A model generated the notes under the pieces. The model was not told the origin of the DNA. It saw only the letters and a list, made by a program, of their open reading frames with translations, and did not search any database. Positions 8,761 through 17,846 of a DNA stretch of 64,000 nt are shown here, piece after piece. The position numbers were made by a program, and so were the translations under genes. Each line of letters opens with the position of its first letter. The first letter of the stretch is position 1. This stretch comes from Aliigemmobacter aestuarii (GTDB lineage Bacteria > Pseudomonadota > Alphaproteobacteria > Rhodobacterales > Rhodobacteraceae): positions 310,001-374,000 of the forward strand of contig NZ_SSND01000002.1 in the NCBI RefSeq assembly GCF_004799285.1, given 5' to 3'.

Positions 8761-10911
8761 ATGTTCAATATCACCAAGAAGTCGATCCAGTGGGGCCAGG
8801 AAACGCTCACTCTGGAAACGGGCAAGATTGCCCGCCAGGCCGACGGGTCGGTCATCGCGACGCTGGGCGAAACCAGCGTCATGGCCAACGTGACCTTCGC
8901 CAAGCAGGCGAAGCCGGGGCAGGATTTCTTCCCGCTGACCGTGCATTACCAGGAAAAATACTATGCCGCGGGCAAGATCCCCGGCGGCTTTTTCAAGCGC
9001 GAGGCCCGGCCGAGCGAAAAGGAAACGCTGACCTCGCGCCTGATCGACCGTCCCTGCCGTCCGTTGTTCGTGGACGGGTTCAAGAACGAGGTTCTGGTCA
9101 TGGCCACCGTGCTGTCGCATGATCTGGTCAATGAACCCGACATCGTGGCGATGATCGCCGCCTCGGCCGCGCTGACGATCTCGGGCGTGCCCTTCATGGG
9201 TCCGATCGGCGCGGCCCGTGTGGGCTTTGTCGATGGCGAGTATGTCCTCAATCCCACCGTGGATGACCTGCAGAACCTGCGCAACAACCCCGAACAGCGT
9301 CTGGACCTTGTCATCGCCGGCACCAAGGATGCCGTGATGATGGTGGAATCCGAAGCCTACGAGCTGACCGAGGCCGAAATGCTTGGCGCGGTGAAGTTCG
9401 GGCACGAGGCAATGCAGCCGGTGATCGACCTGATCGTGGACTTCGCCGAGGAATGCGCCAAGGAACCCTTCGATTTCGCCCCGCCGGATTATTCGGCACT
9501 CTATGAAAAGGTGAAGGCGGCGGGCGAGGCGCAGATGCGCGCGGCCTTCGCAATCAAGGACAAGCAGGACCGCAGCAACGCGATCTCGGCGGCTGTCGAC
9601 GCGATCAAGGCGGCGCTGTCGGAAGAAGACCAGGCCGATATCAACCTTGGTTCGGCGATCAAGAAGCTGGAATCGTCGATCCTGCGCGGCGACATCATCA
9701 ACGGGGGTGCGCGCATCGACGGCCGCGACACCCGCACCGTCCGCCCGATCGTCTGCGAAACCGGCATCCTGCCGCGCACCCACGGGTCGGCCCTGTTCAC
9801 CCGCGGTGAAACGCAGGGTCTGGTCGTGACCACCCTGGGCACCGGCGAGGATGAGCAGATCATCGACGCCCTGCACGGCAACAGCCGGTCGAACTTCCTG
9901 CTGCACTACAACTTCCCGCCCTATTCGGTGGGGGAAGTGGGCCGCGTGGGTTCGCCCGGACGGCGCGAGATCGGCCACGGCAAGCTGGCCTGGCGCGCGC
10001 TTCAGGCCGTTCTGCCCGCTCCGACCGATTTCCCCTACACGATCCGCGTCGTGTCCGAGATCACGGAATCGAACGGGTCGTCCTCGATGGCCTCGGTCTG
10101 CGGCGGTTCGCTGTCGATGATGGATGCGGGCGTTCCGCTCAAGGCTCCGGTGGCCGGTGTGGCCATGGGTCTTATCCTTGAGGACGATGGCCGTTGGGCC
10201 GTGCTGACCGACATCCTGGGCGACGAGGATCACCTCGGCGACATGGATTTCAAGGTGGCGGGCACCGACAAGGGCATCACCAGCCTGCAGATGGACATCA
10301 AGGTTGCCGGGATCACCCCGGCGATCATGGAACAGGCGCTGGCACAGGCCAAGGACGGCCGGATGCACATCCTGGGCGAAATGGCCAAGGCGATCTCGGC
10401 TCCGCAGGGCTTCAGCGAATACGCCCCCAAGATCGAGACGATGACCATCCCCACCGACAAGATTCGCGAAGTGATCGGTTCGGGCGGCAAGGTCATCCGC
10501 GAGATCGTGGAAACCTCGGGCGCCAAGGTCGACATCAACGACGACGGCGTGATCAAGATCGCGTCGAGCTCGGCCGATGCGATCAAGAAGGCCTATGACA
10601 TGATCTGGTCGATCGTGGCAGAGCCGGAAGAAGGCCAGATCTACACCGGCAAGGTGGTGAAGCTGGTCGATTTCGGCGCCTTCGTGAACTTCTTCGGCAA
10701 GCGCGACGGTCTGGTGCACGTGTCCCAGATCGCCAACAAGCGCCTGAACCACCCGAACGAGATCCTGAAGGAAGGCCAGGAAGTGAAGGTCAAGCTTCTG
10801 GGCTTCGACGATCGCGGCAAGGTGCGCCTTGGCATGAAGATGGTCGACCAGGAAACCGGGCAGGAAATCGCGCCCGAGAAGAAGGAAAAGGAAGAAGCCA
10901 GCGAAAGCTGA
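8761..10911 (+). CDS. pnp: polyribonucleotide nucleotidyltransferase (PNPase)
   Basis: A phosphorolytic 3'-5' exoribonuclease of the RNA degradosome; cytoplasmic trimer. The 716 residues contain the first RNase PH-like domain (about 1-220, with [15 protein letters not shown]), the helical linker, the second RNase PH domain (about 310-540, with [25 protein letters not shown] and the catalytic region around [18 protein letters not shown]), a KH domain ([10 protein letters not shown] near 575-590) and a C-terminal S1 domain ([20 protein letters not shown]). Length is typical. The ATG at 8761 has GAGGA spaced seven bases upstream. A terminator follows the stop. Confidence 0.98.
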   Translation: MFNITKKSIQWGQETLTLETGKIARQADGSVIATLGETSVMANVTFAKQAKPGQDFFPLTVHYQEKYYAAGKIPGGFFKREARPSEKETLTSRLIDRPCRPLFVDGFKNEVLVMATVLSHDLVNEPDIVAMIAASAALTISGVPFMGPIGAARVGFVDGEYVLNPTVDDLQNLRNNPEQRLDLVIAGTKDAVMMVESEAYELTEAEMLGAVKFGHEAMQPVIDLIVDFAEECAKEPFDFAPPDYSALYEKVKAAGEAQMRAAFAIKDKQDRSNAISAAVDAIKAALSEEDQADINLGSAIKKLESSILRGDIINGGARIDGRDTRTVRPIVCETGILPRTHGSALFTRGETQGLVVTTLGTGEDEQIIDALHGNSRSNFLLHYNFPPYSVGEVGRVGSPGRREIGHGKLAWRALQAVLPAPTDFPYTIRVVSEITESNGSSSMASVCGGSLSMMDAGVPLKAPVAGVAMGLILEDDGRWAVLTDILGDEDHLGDMDFKVAGTDKGITSLQMDIKVAGITPAIMEQALAQAKDGRMHILGEMAKAISAPQGFSEYAPKIETMTIPTDKIREVIGSGGKVIREIVETSGAKVDINDDGVIKIASSSADAIKKAYDMIWSIVAEPEEGQIYTGKVVKLVDFGAFVNFFGKRDGLVHVSQIANKRLNHPNEILKEGQEVKVKLLGFDDRGKVRLGMKMVDQETGQEIAPEKKEKEEASES

Positions 10912-10932
10912 TCCTTCCGTAAACGCCATGCG

Positions 10933-10962
10933 AAGGCCCCGGTGGAAACGCCGGGGCCTTTT
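10933..10962 (+). terminator. intrinsic terminator of pnp
   Basis: AAGGCCCCGG (10933-10942) and CCGGGGCCTT (10951-10960) form a perfect 10-base stem around an 8-base loop, followed by TTTTCC, 21 bases after the pnp stop. Confidence 0.9.
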
Positions 10963-11005
10963 CCTTTCGCCCGCACCCTTGCATGGGAAAATGGGACCCG
11001 GTAAG

Positions 11006-11020
11006 TGTTATTTTATAACA
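11006..11020 (+). promoter_or_regulatory. Zur-type operator upstream of the COG0523 gene
   Basis: TGTTATTTTATAACA is a 15-base palindrome (TGTTAT, three Ts, ATAACA) lying 17 bases before the start codon, in an otherwise GC-rich region. It matches the TGTTATAnTATAACA form known for the zinc repressor Zur in proteobacteria. The downstream gene is a metal-chaperone GTPase, so zinc-responsive repression is the natural reading. No zur gene is in the window. Confidence 0.75.
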
Positions 11021-11037
11021 TTACAGGAACGAGTCCC

Positions 11038-12243
11038 ATGCCCGATCCCCGCCTTCCCGTCACGGTCCTTTCCGGCTTTCTCGGGGCCGGAAAGACCACG
11101 CTTCTGAACCATGTGCTGAACAACCGCGAAGGCCGTCGGGTGGCGGTGATCGTCAATGACATGTCCGAGGTGAACATCGACGCCGACCTGATCCGCGAAG
11201 GGGCCGAGTTGAGCCGCGCCGAGGAAAAGCTGGTCGAGATGACGAACGGATGCATCTGCTGCACCCTGCGCGACGATCTTCTGTCCGAAGTGCGCCGCCT
11301 CGCGGGCGAAGGGCGGTTCGACTATCTGCTGATCGAATCGACCGGCATCGCCGAACCCCTTCCGGTCGCGGCCACCTTCGATTTCCGTGACGAGGACGGT
11401 GACAGCCTGTCTGACGTGGCGCGGCTTGACACGATGGTGACGGTGGTGGATGCGGCAAACCTCCTGCGCGATTTTTCCAGCCACGACTTTCTCGCGGACC
11501 GTGGCGCATCCCTTGGCGCAGAGGACGGGCGCAGCCTCGTGAACCTTCTGACCGACCAGATGGAATTCGCGGACGTGATCGTGCTGAACAAGGCGTCCGA
11601 TGCCACACCCGCACAACGCGATGCGGCCCGCAGGATCATCCGTGCGCTGAACCCCGATGCACGGCTGATCGAGACCGATCACGCCAGCGTCCCGCCAGCC
11701 GCCATCTTCGACACCGGCCTGTTCGATTTCGACCGCGCGCAGGAACACCCCCTTTGGGCAAAGGAACTGTACGGGTTTGAAAACCACACCCCGGAAACCG
11801 AGGAATACGGCATCTCATCCTTTGTCTATCGCTCCCGTCGGCCGTTTCATCCCGCGCGGGTCCATGCGGTGCTGAACGGCGATCTTGCGGGCGTGATCCG
11901 CGCCAAGGGGCATTTCTGGATCGCCACAAGGCCCGAGTGGGTCGCGGAATTCAGCCTTGCCGGGGCCATGTCTTCGGTCAGTCCGCTTGGCCGCTGGTGG
12001 GCCTCGGTTCCGGCGGAACGTCTTCCGATGCATCCCGACGCACGGGCCGAAATCGCCCGCCACTGGATCGACCCCTGGGGCGACCGCCGACAGGAGCTCG
12101 TCTTCATAGGGTCCGGAATGAATCGTGATGCGATCTGCGCCGCCCTCGATTCGGCGCTTGTGGAGGAAGAGGATTTCGTGCCCGACTCCTGGGCCATGCT
12201 GGACGATCCCTTCCCTCTGTGGGGGCAGCGGTCGGCGGCATGA
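11038..12243 (+). CDS. COG0523 (CobW/ZigA-type) GTP-dependent metal chaperone
   Basis: A 401-residue G3E-family GTPase. Seen: Walker [10 protein letters not shown] at 13-21, the metal-binding GCICC motif with Cys72, Cys74 and Cys75, switch/Walker [10 protein letters not shown], and IVLNKASD as the guanine-recognition region (the usual NKxD is NKAS here). A CobW C-terminal domain begins around residue 270 with [14 protein letters not shown]. Members with this architecture under Zur control act as zinc metallochaperones in zinc starvation. The start at 11038 has AGGAA upstream; a GTG at 11005 would run through the operator and was rejected. The last four bases overlap the DUF6525 gene (ATGA), indicating an operon. 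Confidence 0.88.
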   Translation: MPDPRLPVTVLSGFLGAGKTTLLNHVLNNREGRRVAVIVNDMSEVNIDADLIREGAELSRAEEKLVEMTNGCICCTLRDDLLSEVRRLAGEGRFDYLLIESTGIAEPLPVAATFDFRDEDGDSLSDVARLDTMVTVVDAANLLRDFSSHDFLADRGASLGAEDGRSLVNLLTDQMEFADVIVLNKASDATPAQRDAARRIIRALNPDARLIETDHASVPPAAIFDTGLFDFDRAQEHPLWAKELYGFENHTPETEEYGISSFVYRSRRPFHPARVHAVLNGDLAGVIRAKGHFWIATRPEWVAEFSLAGAMSSVSPLGRWWASVPAERLPMHPDARAEIARHWIDPWGDRRQELVFIGSGMNRDAICAALDSALVEEEDFVPDSWAMLDDPFPLWGQRSAA

Positions 12244-12578
12244 AGCGCAACCTTGCCTCGACCCGCGCACGCTGGCGCGCCACCGATCCGATGGCGGAAC
12301 ATGACAGGCTGCCCCCGGATCTGCGCGCCTGGCTGATCCACGCCGCCCTTCCGTGGAGCGCATCTTCCGCCCGTCGCCTGTGGCAGCGGGCCATCGCCGA
12401 GGGAGGCGGACCCGATCAAGCGCGGGCGCTGCTTGAGAGCGCCGAAAGAAAGACCCTTCGGCGCGAGGCAGAGGCGATCTGGGGAAAGGACTATCCTCAG
12501 CCCCTTTCAGGAGAAGCCTCGCGGCCGCAACTTCTGCGGCCAGATTCGGGATGCAAGATGAAATCTTCGAATTTATGA
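12240..12578 (+). CDS. DUF6525 family protein
   Basis: A 112-residue basic protein. The segment [26 protein letters not shown] fits the small alphaproteobacterial family I know as DUF6525, whose function is unknown. Its start is the ATGA overlap with the COG0523 stop, so it is probably co-transcribed under the Zur-type operator; whether it has a zinc role cannot be told. The C-terminal third lies where base composition becomes AT-richer and may be divergent. Confidence 0.7.
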   Translation: MKRNLASTRARWRATDPMAEHDRLPPDLRAWLIHAALPWSASSARRLWQRAIAEGGGPDQARALLESAERKTLRREAEAIWGKDYPQPLSGEASRPQLLRPDSGCKMKSSNL

Positions 12579-12591
12579 TCTAACGACAGAA

Positions 12592-12645
12592 TATAATTTC
12601 GCAACGAAGCAAGTGCGCCGTGAATTTCACCAAGAAATTTCACGG
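12592..12645 (+). promoter_or_regulatory. dadA promoter -10 and inverted-repeat operator
   Basis: A perfect TATAAT occurs at 12592-12597 in a short AT-rich stretch; the -35 is weak (around 12566-12574). Downstream, CCGTGAATTTC (12618-12628) and GAAATTTCACGG (12634-12645) form an inverted repeat with one extra base and a 5-base spacer. It would overlap the start of the transcript, a repressor-like position. In other bacteria dad genes are controlled by Lrp-type proteins; no such gene is nearby. Confidence 0.5.
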
Positions 12646-12691
12646 AAACCGCCTATCCTTCTTTGCAAGCGCTGCGACAGGAGAATTTGGC

Positions 12692-14002
12692 ATGCGGATC
12701 GTCGTTCTGGGGGCCGGGGTCATCGGGGTCACTTCGGCATGGTATCTGGCGCGTGCAGGCCATGACGTGACGGTGATCGACCGGCAGGCCGGTCCGGCAC
12801 TGGAAACCAGCTTTGCCAACGCGGGCGAGATCAGCCCCGGCTATGCCAGCCCCTGGGCCGCGCCGGGCATCCCTCTGAAGGCGATGAAATGGTTGTTCCA
12901 GCGCCACGCGCCGCTGATCATCCAGCCGAACCCGGAACCGGCAAAGCTGCGCTGGATGGCGCAGATGCTGATGAACTGCACCTCCGATGCCTATGCCACC
13001 AACAAGGCGCGCATGGTGCGGCTGGCGGAATATTCCCGCGATTGCCTGATCGCCCTGCGCGAGGAAACCGGGATTTCCTATGACGAGCGCACCCAGGGCA
13101 CGCTGCAACTGTTCCGCACGCAAAAGCAGGTCGATGCCGCCGCCAAGGACATCGCCGTGCTGTGCGAGGGCGGCGTGGCCTTCGAGGTGCTGGACCGCGC
13201 AGGCTGTATCGCGGCCGAACCCGGCCTTGCCGCATCCGCCGACCGGATCGCGGGCGGCCTGCGGCTGCCGGGCGATGAAACCGGCGACTGCTTCAAGTTC
13301 ACCAACCGTCTGGCCGACATGACCGCGGCGGCGGGCGTGACCTTCCGCTATGGAGTGGGGATCGACGCGCTGGAAATGGACGGGGGCCGCGTCACCGCCG
13401 TGCAGACAAGCGAGGGCCGCGTGACGGCCGATGCCTTTGTCGTGGCCCTAGGCAGCCATTCGCCGCGCCTTGTAGCGCCCCTTGGCCTGCGCCTGCCGGT
13501 CTATCCGCTGAAGGGCTATTCGATCACCGTCCCGGTGACCGATGAAGGCCGCGCGCCCGTGTCCACCGTGATGGACGAAACCTACAAGATCGCGATCACC
13601 CGTCTGGGTGACCGGATCCGCGTGGGCGGCATGGCGGAACTCGCGGGCTTTGACACCAGCCTCAGCCCCCGCCGTCAGGCGACGCTGACGAAGTCGGTCG
13701 AGGAACTGTTCCCCGGCGCGGGCGATCAGGCGCGGGCCGAATTCTGGTGCGGCCACCGCCCGATGACACCCGACGGAACCCCGATCGTGGGCCGTACGCC
13801 GGTGGAGAACCTGTTCCTGAACACGGGCCACGGCACGCTTGGCTGGACGATGGCGGCGGGTTCGGGCCGTCTTCTGGCCGATCTGGTCAGCGGTCAGCGG
13901 GCCGAAATCGAAAGCGCCGATCTGGGCTATGCCCGTTACCTGCTGAAGCCGCGCGCCCTGCGCGCCGCCCGCCCCGCACCGGCTGCCATCCCGGCCGAGT
14001 GA
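12692..14002 (+). CDS. dadA: D-amino acid dehydrogenase
   Basis: A membrane-associated FAD enzyme that oxidizes D-amino acids (chiefly D-alanine) to 2-oxo acids and feeds electrons to the respiratory chain. The 436 residues open with [20 protein letters not shown] (Rossmann GxGxxG at 7-12), then [18 protein letters not shown], typical of DadA. A central [21 protein letters not shown] and a C-terminal [17 protein letters not shown] and [16 protein letters not shown] complete the DAO fold. The start at 12692 follows AGGAG. The usual partner alanine racemase is not adjacent; the next gene is epmA, convergent and abutting at 14002/14003. Confidence 0.92.
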   Translation: MRIVVLGAGVIGVTSAWYLARAGHDVTVIDRQAGPALETSFANAGEISPGYASPWAAPGIPLKAMKWLFQRHAPLIIQPNPEPAKLRWMAQMLMNCTSDAYATNKARMVRLAEYSRDCLIALREETGISYDERTQGTLQLFRTQKQVDAAAKDIAVLCEGGVAFEVLDRAGCIAAEPGLAASADRIAGGLRLPGDETGDCFKFTNRLADMTAAAGVTFRYGVGIDALEMDGGRVTAVQTSEGRVTADAFVVALGSHSPRLVAPLGLRLPVYPLKGYSITVPVTDEGRAPVSTVMDETYKIAITRLGDRIRVGGMAELAGFDTSLSPRRQATLTKSVEELFPGAGDQARAEFWCGHRPMTPDGTPIVGRTPVENLFLNTGHGTLGWTMAAGSGRLLADLVSGQRAEIESADLGYARYLLKPRALRAARPAPAAIPAE

Positions 14003-15052
14003 TCAGACCTCGGGCACCGGCGCCCAAAGCACATCGTCGATGCGCGGCGCGCCGGTGGCCAGCATGACCAGCCGGTCAAATCCAAGCGCGATCCCGCTTG
14101 CAGGCGGCATCTGTGCAAGGGCATCCAGAAAATCCGGGTCCACCGGATAGCGTTCGCCATAGACGCGTTCTTTCTCGTCCATCTCGGCGGCAAAGCGGCG
14201 GGCCTGTTCGGCTGCATTTGTCAACTCGCCAAAGCCGTTGGCCAGCTCCACGCCACAGGCGTAAAGCTCGAACCGTTCGGCCACGCGCGGATCATCGGGC
14301 GCAGGACGGGCCAGTGCGGCTTCGGCAACCGGATACCGGTCAAGGATCGTTGCCCGGCCGTGGCCCAGATGCGGTTCCACCCGTTCGACCAGAACCCGGC
14401 TCAGCATGTCCGACCAGGTGTCATCGGGCGCGCGGCGGATGCTGGCCCGGTCCATCTGCGCGCCAAGGGCCGCCGCGTCCGTCGCCCCGTCCGGCCCGAT
14501 CGTGGCTAGAAGGTCGATACCTGCATGGGCCGCAAAGGCATCGGCCACCGAAACCCTTTCCGGTTCGGCGAAAGGGTCGCAGGTGGCCGCGCGAAAGCGC
14601 AGCACGTCGGCCCCCGCCATCTGCGCCGCCAGCCGCAGGAACGCGGCACAATCCTCCATCAGCGCCGTGTAATCCTGCCCCACGCGATACCATTCCAGCA
14701 TGGTGAATTCCGGGCTGTGCAGCGCGCCGCGCTCGCGGTTGCGCCAGACATGGGCAAAGGACGCAATCCGGGTTTCTCCCGCCGCCAGCAGCTTTTTCAT
14801 CGCAAACTCGGGCGAGGTGTGCAGGTACATGGGATGCCCCTGCCCGTCATTGCCGATGGCCTCGGTCGCAAAGCCGTGCAGATGCGCCTCGTTCCCCGGG
14901 CTGATGGCAAGCGCGGCGGGGTCCACCTCGGTAAAGCCCTGCTCTGCCAGCCAGCCGCGGATCGCCGCCTGAATCCGGTTGCGCGCCAGAAGGACCGGGC
15001 GGCGGTCGGCGTGGCGGGCGGGGCTCCACCAGGGCGTGCTTTGGGCGGACAT
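14003..15052 (-). CDS. epmA: elongation factor P--(R)-beta-lysine ligase
   Basis: EpmA is a lysyl-tRNA-synthetase paralogue that attaches (R)-beta-lysine to a conserved lysine of EF-P. The 349-residue protein consists only of a class II synthetase catalytic core without an anticodon-binding domain. Seen: LHTSPEFAMKKLLAAG, the motif 2 region FAHVWRNRERGALHSPEFTMLEWYR, GVELANGFGELTNAAEQ and the motif 3 region GIALGFDRLVMLATGA. ATG at 15052 was chosen over an in-frame TTG at 15058. It is divergent from efp, its substrate gene, across 110 bases. The lysine 2,3-aminomutase EpmB is not in the window. Confidence 0.93.
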   Translation of the reverse strand: MSAQSTPWWSPARHADRRPVLLARNRIQAAIRGWLAEQGFTEVDPAALAISPGNEAHLHGFATEAIGNDGQGHPMYLHTSPEFAMKKLLAAGETRIASFAHVWRNRERGALHSPEFTMLEWYRVGQDYTALMEDCAAFLRLAAQMAGADVLRFRAATCDPFAEPERVSVADAFAAHAGIDLLATIGPDGATDAAALGAQMDRASIRRAPDDTWSDMLSRVLVERVEPHLGHGRATILDRYPVAEAALARPAPDDPRVAERFELYACGVELANGFGELTNAAEQARRFAAEMDEKERVYGERYPVDPDFLDALAQMPPASGIALGFDRLVMLATGAPRIDDVLWAPVPEV

Positions 15053-15162
15053 GATCAAATCCTTCGGCTTTTGGCTGGAAATTGTCGCCGAACTGCGCTA
15101 ACCGCACGGGCAATTCCGCGCGGCTTCTACAGCCCGCCCCCTGCAATCACAAGGAAAGACCC

Positions 15163-15732
15163 GTGGTCAAAGTCATCGCCTCCTCGCTGCGCAAGGGCAA
15201 TGTCGTCGATATGGACGGCCGCCTTTACGTCATCCTCTCGGCCCAGAACATCCACCCCGGCAAGGGCACGCCCGTGACGCAGGTCGACATGCGCCGCATC
15301 TCGGACGGGACGAAGGTTTCGGAACGCTGGCGCACCACCGAACAGGTGGAAAAGGCCACGGTGGACGAACGCGAATATGATTTCCTCTACGAGGACGGCG
15401 AAGGCTTCCACTTCATGGAGCCGGAAACCTATGAACAGATCGCCGTGTCGCCCGACGTCATCGGCGATGGCAAGGTCTATCTGCAGGAAGGCATGCGCTG
15501 CTGGCTGAAGACCTTTGAAGGCGCCTGCATCGCCATCGAATTCCCGCAGAAGATCACCGTCGAGATCACCGAGACGGAACCCGTGGTAAAGGGCCAGACG
15601 GCCAGTTCGTCCTACAAGCCCGCGATGACGGACAGCGGGCTGCGCGTCATGGTGCCCCCGCACATTGGGCCGGGCACGCGGATCATCATCAACACCGAAG
15701 ACAACACCTACGTGTCGCGCGCGCAGGACTGA
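15163..15732 (+). CDS. efp: translation elongation factor P
   Basis: EF-P relieves ribosome stalling at polyproline stretches. Starting at the GTG at 15163 (AAGGAAAG just upstream) gives 189 residues beginning [19 protein letters not shown], in register with known EF-P. The modified lysine is Lys34 in the loop HPGKGTP, matching the beta-lysylation site of E. coli EF-P, which fits the EpmA gene next door. KN-like domain, OB domain II and OB domain III ([20 protein letters not shown]) follow in order. An upstream in-frame ATG at 15082 would add 27 unrelated residues. A terminator follows. Confidence 0.95.
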   Translation: MVKVIASSLRKGNVVDMDGRLYVILSAQNIHPGKGTPVTQVDMRRISDGTKVSERWRTTEQVEKATVDEREYDFLYEDGEGFHFMEPETYEQIAVSPDVIGDGKVYLQEGMRCWLKTFEGACIAIEFPQKITVEITETEPVVKGQTASSSYKPAMTDSGLRVMVPPHIGPGTRIIINTEDNTYVSRAQD

Positions 15733-15784
15733 TACGCGAAGCGCGGGCAGATCAGGGGCGCGACCCGCGCGCAAAACGGTTCGG

Positions 15785-15815
15785 GGGCGGTTGCAGGCAT
15801 GCAGCCGCCCTTTTT
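15785..15815 (+). terminator. intrinsic terminator of efp
   Basis: GGGCGGTTGCA (15785-15795) pairs with TGCAGCCGCCC (15800-15810) around a GGCA loop (one G-U pair) and runs into TTTTTCC, about 50 bases after the efp stop. Confidence 0.9.
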
Positions 15816-15901
15816 CCTTTCCCTCGCGTGGGGGGTCAGCCACCCCCGCCGTCAGGATAGGGTGGCTGTGCCTCTGCGCCCCGGCGCGGCCCGGAACGGC
15901 C

Positions 15902-16425
15902 GTACCGTTCGAAGGCCTTGTCGAGAAACCCGACGCATTCAACGCGCGGCGGGTGCTGATCGGACATCGCCGCCGTGGCCACGCGGGATAGCGTGCTGAT
16001 CTGTGACATGAACCATGCCCAATCCACAGGCGAGGCGGCGAAGCAGATACAGCGCGCAGGTATCACGCAGGCGGAATCCTTCCTCCGCCGTTCCCGCCCC
16101 TGGGCCCATGACGAAACCCTGTCGCCGGGTCCGCGCCTTCAGGTCAAGGCGATCATGGTGGCACCGGGCGGCCGGCTTTCGCAGCAAAGCCATGTCCATC
16201 GCGCCGAACATTGGGGCGTGGTGGAAGGGACCGCGCCGGTCCAGGTCGGCAGAGATGAACCGCGGATCGCCGAGAATGAACCCGTTTGCATCCCCTGGGA
16301 GGGATGCATCGCCTGACCAATCCGGGCCATGTGCCCTGCGCCTGATCCAGGTGCAGACGTGGGCCAACTGGGCGAGGATGACAGAGCCCCTACGTGGACG
16401 TCGATCACAGCGTTCCGGCCTGCGA
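15902..16425 (+). pseudogene. decayed mannose-1-phosphate guanylyltransferase / mannose-6-phosphate isomerase (manC-type) remnant
   Basis: Three pieces in different frames read like type II ManC/AlgA. Near 15902-15955 is VPFEGLVEKPDAFNARRV, the substrate-binding FVEKPD region. From 15975 to about 16300 is RDSVLICDMNHAQ, then RPWAHDETLSPGPRLQVKAI and PGGRLSQQSHVHRAEHW with VVEGTAPVQVG, the C-terminal cupin isomerase domain. After a stop, shifted frames give HRLTNPG, LIQVQTW, LGEDD and finally YVDVDHS near 16390-16415. The approximately 150-200 residues normally between FVEKPD and RDSVLICD, and the whole N-terminus, are missing. Several frameshifts and a stop show it is non-functional. An intact manC elsewhere in the genome would be its source or paralogue. 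Confidence 0.75.
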
Positions 16426-16639
16426 AAACCCACCGGCTGTAACCCGAATGCCCGCCGAATAACCCTTTCGGGTAGGTCCGGCGGAAAATTAGATAGCCGC
16501 AGAATCATTGGTCGCGGTTTCCGCCTGCCCCCTGCCATAATCAGGCAGGATTGGGCTGTCGCAAGCCCCTGCGTTCCGGTTGGCGAAATTTCCGCCACCG
16601 CACGGCGAGGGAGGAAGGGACACAACACCGGGACGATGA

Positions 16640-17257
16640 ATGAGATTGCTGCTTGCCGATGACCAGGAACTGGTGCGCGACACGATCGCCGCCTTTCTGC
16701 GAACCTCCCCCGATCTGGTCGTGGATACCGCGTCGGACCTGCAAGGCGCGATTTGCGCCGTTCGCGAAAAAGGGCCCTACGATCTTGTCCTGCTGGATTT
16801 CATGATGCCCGGCATGAACGGCCTGAACGGCATTGCCCAGATGCGCGCAGAGCAAGGCAGCAAGCCGGTGGCCATCCTGTCGGGATTGTCGCAACGTTAC
16901 GTCGCCGAACAGGCGCTTGCGATGGGGGCACAGGGATTCCTGTCCAAGACCATGTCGACCAAATCGCTGATCGCAGCGATCCGCTTCATGGTGGCGGGCG
17001 AGATCTATGCCCCGATCCTGATGGCCCCCGCCGCCAACACAGTTGAGACGCGCGGGCCCACGGGCGCCGCCCTGACCCCGCGCGAAACTGAAGTGCTGCG
17101 GCTGTTGTGCGCGGGCCAGTCCAACAAGGAAATCGCCCGCGAACTGCAACTTCAGGAAATGACGGTGAAGCTGCATGTCAAAGCGCTCTTCCGCAAGATC
17201 GAGGCGCGCAACCGAACCCATGCCGCGATGATCGCACGGGAAAACGGGCTGGTGTGA
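16640..17257 (+). CDS. LuxR/NarL-family response regulator
   Basis: A 205-residue two-component regulator. The receiver domain (1 to about 118) has the acidic pair Asp7-Asp8, phospho-acceptor Asp53 in LVLLDFMMPG, Ser in the ILSG switch and Lys103 in FLSKTMS. A linker leads to a GerE-type helix-turn-helix (about 140-205: LTPRETEVLRLLCAGQSNKEIA, then VKLHVKALFRKIEARNRT). It is the first gene of a cluster with an exported SUOX-fold protein and a hybrid kinase, its likely partner. A CCTGCC/GGCAGG inverted repeat with a 7-base spacer (16531-16549) lies about 90 bases upstream and could be its own binding site. Target genes are unknown. Confidence 0.88.
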   Translation: MRLLLADDQELVRDTIAAFLRTSPDLVVDTASDLQGAICAVREKGPYDLVLLDFMMPGMNGLNGIAQMRAEQGSKPVAILSGLSQRYVAEQALAMGAQGFLSKTMSTKSLIAAIRFMVAGEIYAPILMAPAANTVETRGPTGAALTPRETEVLRLLCAGQSNKEIARELQLQEMTVKLHVKALFRKIEARNRTHAAMIARENGLV

Positions 17258-17293
17258 CCGGCCCTGTCATTGAACGGTTCACGAGGAAACACC

Positions 17294-17815
17294 ATGACGC
17301 TGATGAACGCGATCCGGAACGCCGCGCTTGCCGCGCTGCTTTCCGCCCTGCCCCTGCACGCGGCCGAGGCCGAGGCCCTTCCCGCACCTTCCGGTGATGT
17401 GATCCTGACCGTCAGCGGCAAGATCGGCGTGACGAACGGTCAGGAGGGCGCGGCGTTCGGCCTTGCGGATCTGGACCAGCTTCCCCAGACCGGCTTCGAG
17501 ACGACGACGATCTGGACGGAAGGCGTTCAGTCCTTTTCCGGTGTCCGCCTGTCCGACATGCTGGCACACGTCGGGGCCGAAGCAGGCAGCCTGCTGATGA
17601 CCGCCCTCAACGACTATCAGGTCGAGGTCGAAGCGGGCGATCCGCTTTTGAAGGATGCACTTCTCGCGACCCGCCAGAACGGCGCGCCGATGTCGATCCG
17701 TGATCATGGGCCGATCTGGCTTGTGTTTCCTTATGACGCCGATACGAACCTGCGCAGCGAGATCGTCTATTCCAAGTCGATCTGGCAGCTGACCCGCATC
17801 GAGGTACGCAACTAA
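17294..17815 (+). CDS. exported molybdopterin-binding-fold (sulfite oxidase-like) protein without cysteines
   Basis: A 173-residue protein with an N-terminal signal peptide (RNAALAALLSALPLHAAEAEA) and a body of the Oxidored_molyb type: ILTVSGKIGVTN, FGLADLDQLPQTGFETTTIWTEG, SFSGVRLSDMLAHVGA, LNDYQVEVEAGD, GAPMSIRDHGPIWLVFPYD and a C-terminal SKSIWQLTRIEVR. In catalytic sulfite oxidases a Cys ligates molybdenum at the position after the TTT-like strand; this protein contains no Cys at all, so it cannot coordinate Mo in the usual way. It sits between a response regulator and a membrane hybrid kinase, suggesting a periplasmic ligand-binding or accessory sensor role (inference). The start at 17294 has AGGAAA. 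Confidence 0.75.
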   Translation: MTLMNAIRNAALAALLSALPLHAAEAEALPAPSGDVILTVSGKIGVTNGQEGAAFGLADLDQLPQTGFETTTIWTEGVQSFSGVRLSDMLAHVGAEAGSLLMTALNDYQVEVEAGDPLLKDALLATRQNGAPMSIRDHGPIWLVFPYDADTNLRSEIVYSKSIWQLTRIEVRN

Positions 17816-17846
17816 CCGAAGGCAGGCAGGCTTCCCGAGGTCCCGC

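Noticed and set aside
8119-10929. 936-codon open frame on the minus strand
   Set aside because: Entirely antisense to rpsO and pnp; His/Asp/Arg-rich translation without domains, a product of GC-rich codon bias.
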